Source: Myoxocephalus aenaeus (Eukaryota > Chordata > Actinopteri > Perciformes > Cottidae). Taken from it: a stretch of DNA of 64,000 nucleotides. The notes under the pieces were generated by a model that was given only the letters and a program-made list of their open reading frames with translations, searched no databases and was not told the origin of the DNA. This document shows, piece by piece, positions 57,290 through 64,000 of the stretch. The translations under genes were made by a program, and so were the position numbers. The stretch lies in NCBI GenBank assembly GCA_038501785.1, contig JBAMJR010000025.1:6630001-6694000 (forward strand). The letters are read 5' to 3'. The first letter of the stretch is position 1. Every line of letters begins with the position of its first letter.

Positions 57290-58600
57290 AGCAGAGCTGA
57301 AGTCCACGAACAGGATCCTGGCGTAGGTTCCTGGGGAGTCCAGATGCTGGAGGATGTAGTGGAGGGCCATGTTGACAGCATCGTCTACAGACCTGTTGGC
57401 CCTGTAAGCGAACTGCAGAGGGTCCAGGAGTGGGTCAGTCAGGGTTTTGAGGTGTGACAAGACCAGGCGCTCAAAAGACTTCATGACCACAGAGGTCAGG
57501 GCGACGGGCCTGTAGTCATTGAGTCCTGTGATCCTGGGTTTCTTGGGGACGGGGATGATGGTGGAGGCCTTGAAGCAGGCTGGCACGTGGCATGTCTCCA
57601 GGGAGGTGTTGAAGATCTCAGTGAACACCGGAGACAGCTGATCAGCACAGTGCTTCAGGGTGGAGGGTGAGACAGAGTCCGGGCCCGCTGCTTTGTGGGG
57701 GTTCTGCTTTTTAAAGAGCCTGTTGACGTCCCTCTCCAGAATAGTGAGGGTCATCACTAGGGAGGCGTGAGCCCCCGATGGGCTGGGGGAGGGGGAGGTG
57801 ATGGTCTGTGGCTGGTTGATGGGCCTGTGGGGCATGGCGTCAGGACTGCTCCATTGTCTTTCAAAGCGACAGTAGAACTCGTTCAGATCGTCTGCCAGGC
57901 GGAGGTCGTTCTTGGCGTGGGGGGTTTTCGGCTTGTAGTTGGTGATCTGCCTGAGCCCTCTCCAGACAGAAGCAGAGTCACTTGCTGAGAGCTGTTGTTG
58001 CAGTTTCTCAGAGTACAGTCGTTTAGCATCTCTCACCGCCTTGCTAAACCTGTATTTTGACTCTGTGTACAAGTCCTTGTCCCCACTCCTGAATGCCTGG
58101 TCCTTTTGCAGTCTTAGCTTCCTGAGTTCCGCTGTGAACCAGGGTTTGTCATTGTTGTAACTCACCCTGGAGCTGGTTGGAACACAGCTGTCCTCACAGA
58201 AGCTGATGTAGGAAGTTACAGCCTCTGTGAACTCATCCAGACTGTTAGTAGCAGTCCTGAAGACATCCCAGTCTGTACAGTCCAAGCACGCCCGAAGATC
58301 CTCCAGAGCCTCACTGGTCCACTTCTTGAACTTCCTCACTACAGGTTTGCAGAGCTTTAGTTTCTGCCTGTATGAGGGAATCAGATGAACCATGGCATGG
58401 TCAGAGTTTCCCAGAGCAGCACGAGGAACGGCATGATAAGCCCCACTGATTGTGGTGTAGCAGTGGTCCAGAATGCTCTTCTCTCTAGTAGGGCATTTAA
58501 TAAACTGTCTGTATTTAGGGAGTTCATGGCTGAGGTTACCTTTGTTAAAGTCCCCAAGGACAATAACTAAAGAGTATCCGCTGTGCGTCCTGCGCGTTGG
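57290..58600 (-). pseudogene. Rex1-like ORF2: endonuclease end, linker and first RT blocks
   Basis: Minus-strand open frame of about 435 family residues. Endonuclease end: VIVLGDFNKGN (catalytic Asp/Asn), ILDHCYTT and GNSDHAMVHLIP (the SDH catalytic His). Linker: KPWFTAELRKLRLQKDQAF, RFSKAVRDAKRLY, and WRGLRQITNYK. RT: HKAAGPDSVSPSTLKHCADQ, ACFKASTIIPVPKKP, LNDYRPVALTSVVMKSFERL, LDPLQFAYRANRSVDDAVNM, and ILFVDFSSA (motif A). The YADD motif and everything after it are lost. Upstream of GDFNKGN the frame has a small deletion and shift. The uninterrupted 435 codons point to a fairly recent copy. Confidence 0.9.
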
Positions 58601-59275
58601 CCTGCGCCGCCATGTAAACACCGACCAGGATGAATGAAGCGAACTCACGTGGGGAGTAGAAGGGTTTGCAGTGGATGATGAGGGATTCCAGGTCCGGCGA
58701 TCAGTACTGTAGAATCACTGTTACGTCGTTACACCAGTCATTGTTGAGGTAGAAGCAGATTCCTCCACCCTTCGTCTTGCCGGAGAGCTCTGTGTCGCGG
58801 TCCGCTCTGAACAGCTGGAAGCCAGCCAGCTGGAACGCGGAGTCCGGTATCGATCCACAGAGCCAGGTCTCCGTGAAGCACAGAACGGAGGAAGAAGAAA
58901 AGTATCTGTCTCTCCCAGCAAGGAGCTGAAGTTCGTCCAGTTTGTTGCACAATGAGCGGACGTTGGAGAGAAATATGCCCGGCAGCGCTGTACGGGATCC
59001 CCATTTACGGAGACGCACCAGCGCGCCAGCACGTTTCCCTCTCCTGCGGCGTCTCGTGAGCCAAGGTGAGCGCACCTTTCACAAGAATGTCCAGTAATTC
59101 CACAGAAGTAAAAAAAGTTGGAAATAAGTCCGCTGGGGTTGTTACCCTGATGTTCATGAGCTCATCTCTGGTGAAAGAGCTCCGGGAATCGCAGCAGAAA
59201 GCAGCATTTAAGACAAAAACAACAATAAACAATGAGTACCTACATACCGAGGCAGCCATCGTCGGCGCCATCTTG
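58577..59275 (-). pseudogene. Rex1-like ORF2 N-terminus and endonuclease start, two or more frameshifts
   Basis: From the 5' end on the minus strand: MAPTMAASVCRYSLFIVVFV, RSSFTRDELMNIRVTTPADL and FPTFFTSVELLDILVKGALT (59270-59060). Then, in another frame (59075-58701), RRRGKRAGALVRLRKWGSRT, GIFLSNVRSLCNKLDELQLL, SVLCFTETWLCG and KTKGGGICFYLNNDWCNDVT. LSNVRSL and FTETWL hold the Asn and Glu of the APE-type endonuclease active site. A third frame (58700-58577) continues LIIHCKPFYSPREFASF. Shifts near 59040 and 58700 break the protein. Confidence 0.85.
59265..59275 (-). promoter_or_regulatory. YY1-like site at the 5' end of the Rex1-like LINE
   Basis: CAAGATGGCGC on the minus strand lies within about ten bases of the element's start. 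It matches the YY1 core AAGATGGC. In human L1 a YY1 site near the 5' end fixes the transcription start; a similar role here is inference. Confidence 0.4.
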
Positions 59276-59280
59276 ATCAT

Positions 59281-59450
59281 TTGGTAGTGGGTGTGATGGA
59301 TTTGGTGGAATGTAGAGCTGTGTGTCGTCGGCGTAGCAGTGGAAATGGAGACCGCGGTGGCGTATGATGTTGCCAAGGGGGAGCAAGTAGAGAATGAAGA
59401 GGAGGGGGCCGAGTACTGAACCTTGGGGGACACCTTATTGGTGACTTTGA
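59281..59450 (-). pseudogene. L2-like LINE, RT catalytic part (upstream of the Rex1-like insertion)
   Basis: Minus strand: GVPQGSVLGPLLFILYLLPL, GNIIRHRGLHFHCYADDTQL and YIPPNPSH. PQGSVLGP and the catalytic YADD (codons at 59324-59335) are the central RT motifs of L2-like LINEs. The copy starts near 59450, so it is 5'-truncated, and it continues at 57267 after the inserted LINE. Confidence 0.85.
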
Positions 59451-60437
59451 TTAGGGCGGTTTCTGTGCTGTGATGAGATCTGAATACGGATTTAAATGGT
59501 TCTTGCTACATCTGTAAATCTGTAAAGATGTAGCAATTACCACAAGAGTGAAAACACAAACATTACCAAAACTTTGCATCATATGGACAATTTTTTTTAA
59601 ATAAAGGACAAAAGCTGAAGGTACGCCAACAAAGCGGAAAACAGAAGCAGTTCTAAACGCTGAAACATGCAAAAAAGAAGGGAAAAAAATAAAATGAATG
59701 GTTGCCCTTAATTTGGGGAAATCAGTTGTAGTTACTGTATATTTCAGAGGAGGGAAGGAGGGAGACAAAGGCAGAGAGAGGATGAAGAGCGATAATACAG
59801 TACAGCACAGAGTTAGTGCGCGAAGCAGATGTTAAATTATTCTCTTTTGATTTACAATATTAAAATAATTTGATCAGTGGAACGTGTCCTCACATTCTCC
59901 CCTATACAGGCACTGTACAGCTCCCTCCAAACATCTCCCCCTTCTGTGAGTTCAAGGCTGAAAGCCCCGGCGAGGGGCATAATTAAGAATTAAACACTAT
60001 TTGCTCCAGAGTTAGCGCAGCTCAGCCCTGGAGAATGATGTGTGAGTTTTTTTTCAATTGCAAATCTTTGAATCTTCAAGAATGTGTCTGTTCTTCTGAG
60101 CCACCTGGGTCGAACTGGAATGCAGATATTTTTCTTTTTGTCTTTCAAAACAAACTAAACTGTCAAAGTCCACGGCCTGAGATAAAGATCATATCCACAT
60201 CTCTGTTTGTCTTTAAATCCCCAATTCACACTCTCCTTTTCCTTTTCCATGTAGAGTGAGTGAACATTGTCGACCAGCTAACGGAACTACACAAACTGCT
60301 GCCTGCCTTTTTATTGCCATTTACACGCAGTTGTGAAAAAAATAGACGAGAAGTCGAAATAAAAGCTTAAAGTTCCGGTTAAGTGTAAGACCTGCGAGTG
60401 GAAAACCTTGGACCACGCTGGGTAGACGGAGGGTTAT
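59451..60437. other. No gene recognised
   Basis: Nothing named; the short frames here have no family resemblance. Confidence 0.35.
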
Positions 60438-60544
60438 CTACCTAGTGTGTCTTCAACGGCCTCTGCTGTATTGTGTATTCATGAATATTGTGTATTCATT
60501 TAAGCACACAATACAGCAGAGGCCGTTGAAGACACACTAAGTAG
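60438..60544. repeat. Hairpin with 39-bp arms
   Basis: Arms 60438-60476 and 60506-60544 are inverse copies with one mismatch (core GTGTGTCTTCAACGGCCTCT), around a 29-base AT-rich loop containing TTCATGAATATTGTGTATTC. No TE ends or target duplication recognised. Confidence 0.9.
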
Positions 60545-62231
60545 ATCACCTTTCTAGTTCATCATGAATTCATTGTGATTTTATCATGATTTTAAATGGA
60601 TCCCATGTAATGTGACTTTTGCAAATATAACTTAAATATAGCTATGTCAGAATGCATGACATCCAGTGCAACATTGTCATGACTGGTGTTGGAGCGGTGG
60701 TAAAGAAAAGCTTGAGTGGAGGGACAGTAGAGATCTTAAATGTGACAGTGAATGGAAATGGAAAAACAAAGTTAGGTGAAACAGCTCGCTAATGCATTGG
60801 AAGTTTGATATCATTGAGTCTCAGAGCTGTGTAAGATTAAAATAATTAGTAAGCCAGCTGTGGTTCAGTTTGGAAGCAGCAACACAAGTGAACATAATCC
60901 ATTAAAACAGAGTTTACCTCTGCAACTGTCGCACATCACTGTGTTATTGTGCACTTCCTTGCCATTTGTAGTTTCCAGTGGCTGTTGCTTGACCCTACAG
61001 TCAGATGTACAGTTGCATTGAGGTCGGGTCAATTCCTGAAATGATTTAGAGATATCGCAGGTATGTTCTGTGTCTTGTGTTTAGTGAACCATCCCCCACC
61101 CAGACCTGCTCCCTATGACTGTGGACTCAGACTTTAGTAGACTGGGCTGCAACATTCTACCACAGTGTATGAAAATGTTGAAGTAACTTTACATATACTA
61201 AACTTAACTCATTACATCTTTATAAAGATTGGCTTTAGCATTGATCTGCCTTCATGATTGAGTGGGTGTGAGAACGCTGCATTAATTATTATTCAGTTTC
61301 TGCAAATCTGCCTGAGGGTGACATGATTAACCTTTTGCCAAATGCAGTTACACTTCTTTCTGGAATTAACTCACAAGGTTGACTATGAAAACCTTCCACT
61401 CTTTATATACAAAAATGCATGTTTCCTTCAAGATAATTGCTCAAGCAAATACTCTAGTATGAAGAGAAATGTCACAAAACGTAAGATTTAAGCCTCAGTA
61501 TGAACTAGAATTCACCCACTTTTTTGTTTTTTGTTTTGTCTGCAAAGCCATCTCAAGTACAAAAGCCGGTCATTGACTAATAAAAGGCAGAGGAAGGTGG
61601 CCCCTTATTCAGAAAGAGGGAGTGAGGGAGAAGGCAGGCAGTGGGCCCTATAAAGGGATGTGCTGAATGAACAAGCAGCAAAGAAAGAGAGGAAGGAGAG
61701 GCTCTCTTTAATAGAGCCCTATAAACGGTCTTTCCCACACAGGTCAGCACAGAAGTTTTCCACTTGAAGAGGAGATGTGCTGAACAGACTCAAGGTCCAC
61801 TTCAGTCTGGGAAAAAAACATTGCTGCTTTTATTGAAGGAGGACAGGAGCCTCAATTTCAAGAGACACAAAGGGAATGAAGGCGAAAAAATTGAAAATGA
61901 GTGAGAGGAAATATTAAGAAAGACAAGAGGAGGAAAACAAGAGACCGAAAATTAGAAAATCTCAGCATTTCAGACAAGTGCAGAAAAGAAAAGTCAAAGA
62001 CATGAAAGCATTGTAATTCCATTTCTTCAACAGGGCTTATTTTGTGGCTGCAGCTGGCCTAAGCTTGTTACAGGAAATAGATTCAATAGTGAAGTCATAA
62101 ACTTTATAGTGTAGCTGCAGTTGGTAGATAGCGGAACGGTTGAGTGGCTACACTGACGAAACAGCAGCACTTTGAATATGAATGTGGTTGCATAAATCAG
62201 CGCCTAGTCAAACAAAAATGGTCTTTGAAAT

Positions 62232-62232
<1 letters not shown>
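60545..62232. other. No gene recognised; repeat-poor
   Basis: 61640-61800 has two CCCTATAAA words about 70 bases apart and a purine-rich context. No coding frame. Possible non-coding functional DNA, not shown. Confidence 0.3.

Positions 62233-62271
<39 letters not shown>
62233..62271. repeat. (CA)n microsatellite
   Basis: About 19 perfect CA steps. Confidence 0.95.
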
Positions 62272-62272
<1 letters not shown>

Positions 62273-63329
62273 CCTCACTCACTCTTTTAAGGAGTTCAGA
62301 AGAGCACATTATCCCAATCATGCAAACATGCACACAAATGAGCATGCATTTGCAAATGTGCAAATTTATAATTTGCCTAAATGCTCACACATCAAACTGA
62401 CTTAGTCGGGGCAGTCCCGCTCAGCAGCCAATCAAAAACAACGAGTCAGAGTGAATCACAAGTTCCTCTGCTTCTTTAAAAAGTAGTTGTTGACATGGAG
62501 GGACACATGAAATGTGCTGAATGAAAAGCAGTATGTGGATCTCAGAGCCTTCCACTGAAGAACGAGTTTGAGCTGATGGGATGGTGGCAGCATGATGTGC
62601 AGGGCTTTATTTTGTTTGACCTCTTTCCCTTTCTTCTCTCATTTCTTGGCTGTGGATGACATATCAAGAGGAGGCATTTTGACCTGACAAAGATCCATTC
62701 ACATTTAAATATTTTACCCCTGAACGCCCACCCGACTCCTCTTTATCTTTTAGATGATGGGAATGGCAGCGCTTTTATAAAAAAAAATAAAAAAAAATCT
62801 TTTATGATTTGGGCTTTTCAGTTAGTTGGAAATGGGACACTTCTCTGCAGCCCTTAAGTCAAGCACCAAAGAGAAAGAAAGAGGGCATGAGTATGAAATG
62901 GAGGATAGAAAGAAGATCCCTAGTTTGGCTGCTAAAATGTTCCTTTTTTTCCCGTCATCAAAGGCTTTCAGCTGTGGGAACGTCAACAACAACTGACCCT
63001 GTGTGTAATTCATGGAAGCAGGGAGCTAAGCAAGGTCTCCATGAATGAGACCTGAAGACAAACCTCAAATGAACTTCACTCCATCAACATCACTGACACT
63101 AAAAGGCCATTGTGTGAGAAGAGAAGTCTAGTGTTTTTTTGATCTTTTATTTCGTGATTAAAATGTATTTCTACTCTATGAAGTATAACAACTTCGACTT
63201 ATATAGCAAATAGTTCATCCATCAGCCTGAACAGTGAATCACATGTGTGTGTTTGTCAAAGTGTAGCTGCTCGACAACAATGACAACACTAGTTATTGTT
63301 AGGACACATGTTGCGCACTTGGACATAGG
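62272..63329. other. No gene recognised
   Basis: A-rich run at 62779-62800. Nothing else named. Confidence 0.35.
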
Positions 63330-64000
63330 AGGTCCTTCATTCACACTGGCGACATTCTACACATTCACACAACTTTCATTCTCACAGGCTACTGGTGGTT
63401 ATTACGGTGTTTCCGGTCGCTAGCTAGCTAAGCTAAGTGATTCATTATATTTCAGACACTTCATGACATTCAACTTCCAAACTTACATACATTCATATTT
63501 GCCTTTCCTAACAGTTATGCTGTGTTCACACCGGACGCAACACGATTTTGTCGCGCGACCAAATTACATGCAAAGTCAATGTACAGACGCGACAGGTTGC
63601 GAAGGCGCGACATTTCCGCCGGGCGACTGACGCGTTTGAGGCGGCGCGAATAGCGCGTTTGACGCGGGGCGAACAGAGCGAAGGACGCGACGCAACAAGA
63701 GTTGAAATATCCCAACTCCGACATGTTTGGGACTTCCACAACAAGTATAAAGCAGAACTAGTGGTTATTTATTCCATAGTCGAAGATAACTCTTTTTCAC
63801 GGAGAGAAGCGACGGCGATAAGCCATGCCCCCCTTGTTGCGGCGCGATTTGTCTTTGTTGCGTTTGGTGTGAACACCCTCGTTTCACTCGCGTGACCAAA
63901 CTGAAGCGGTAAGCGCGATGCGACAATTTATGTCGCGTTCGGTGTGAACACAGCATTATGCCCATGTGTCGCTACTTTTATACCATTTAATCACTTTCAC
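63330..64000 (-). repeat. Unclassified repeat, inverse paralogue of 2505-2790, reaching the window edge
   Basis: CATTCACACTGGCGACATTC, CTCACAGGCTACTGGTGGTT, TCGCTAGCTAGC, GACATTCAACTTCCAAACTT and, after the MITE, GTGTCGCTACTTTTATAC match the reverse complement of the 2.5-kb copy. Interrupted by a Harbinger MITE. Confidence 0.8.
63518..63955. mobile_element. PIF/Harbinger-type MITE, copy C
   Basis: 438 bp. Ends TGCTGTGTTCACACC and GGTGTGAACACAGCA are exact inverses between two TTA (63515-63517 and 63956-63958). The paralogous uninterrupted site (reverse complement of 2563-2569, GGTTATGCCC) has one TTA, which proves a clean insertion with a 3-bp duplication. The body shares TATAAAGCAGAACTAGTGGT with copies A, B and D but has its own GCG-rich flank text. 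Confidence 0.95.

Larger units (their letters stand above)
57268..59280 (-). mobile_element. CR1/Rex1-like LINE, 5' end intact, internally deleted, inserted in an L2 copy
   Basis: Runs on the minus strand from a 5' end with ATGGCGCCGACGATGGCTGC near 59275 to a 3' terminus of the CTGATTCTGATT type at 57270-57282. L2 coding sequence flanks both sides in the same orientation. The endonuclease and first half of RT are present. From the RT motif-A region (DFSSA) the sequence jumps straight to the 3' terminus, so about half the protein is deleted, perhaps through the GCTCTG/GCTGATTCTG similarity. 5'-complete copies of such LINEs are uncommon. Confidence 0.8.

Noticed and set aside
57767..58160. Plus-strand frames opposite the Rex1-like ORF
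   Set aside because: Antisense shadows of the LINE coding sequence.
61640..61800. Promoter with TATA-like CCCTATAAA words
   Set aside because: No downstream coding exon or start signal; noted only as quiet DNA.
63548..63895. 115-residue frame and its antisense counterparts
   Set aside because: Lies inside Harbinger MITE copy C; non-autonomous family with no conserved protein.

Overview
The window looks like intergenic or intronic DNA from a ray-finned (probably percomorph) fish. There is no compact gene series. The DNA carries many (CA)n/(TG)n microsatellites, tRNA-headed SINEs, L1-, L2-, CR1/Rex1- and Rex3/RTE-type LINE fragments, Tc1 and IS630-type transposons, hAT, PIF/Harbinger and Mutator-like non-autonomous elements, and other fish interspersed repeats. 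These family assignments come from protein motifs, terminal repeats and target-site duplications that can be read directly; no database search was possible.

Layout. 0-10 kb: an L1-like LINE broken by a hAT-like element, an L2 LINE 3' end, a 32-bp minisatellite, a 1.3-kb foldback element with a 7-bp target duplication and a GC-rich minisatellite core, a BED-finger hAT remnant, and older repeats. 10-20 kb: microsatellites, a possible LTR remnant, a 2.4-kb IS630/Tc1-type transposon (14368-16767) with a three-exon transposase broken by frameshifts, a 31-bp tandem array, then a quiet stretch and a cluster of TG tracts. 20-30 kb: hAT and L2 fragments, a Harbinger MITE, the only candidate host coding exon (23700-23760, followed by a consensus splice donor), and a short tandem array hit by a 1.1-kb hAT-like element with 5-bp duplications and by a 1.6-kb Tc1/mariner DD37E transposon. 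That transposon's transposase has one premature stop. A 1.5-kb element with 55-bp inverted ends and an L2 3' end follow. 30-45 kb: mostly quiet sequence with microsatellites, two SINEs, a Rex1-like fragment and a 0.8-kb inverted-end element. 45-64 kb: Tc1, Rex1-like and Rex3-like LINE ends, a Harbinger MITE inside a palindromic element, a second copy of the 28-kb repeat core, a 331-bp Mutator-like MITE with a 9-bp duplication, a repeat carrying three CTCF-like motifs, a Rex1-like LINE sitting inside an L2 LINE, a 39-bp-arm hairpin, and a repeat paralogous (inverted) to the one at 2.5 kb but carrying a Harbinger MITE.

No operon, pathway or defence system is visible. What ties the window together is layered transposition: elements inside elements, with target duplications and paralogous empty sites that order the events. 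The host-gene signal is weak: one unidentified possible first exon and some quiet stretches that could hold conserved non-coding DNA.
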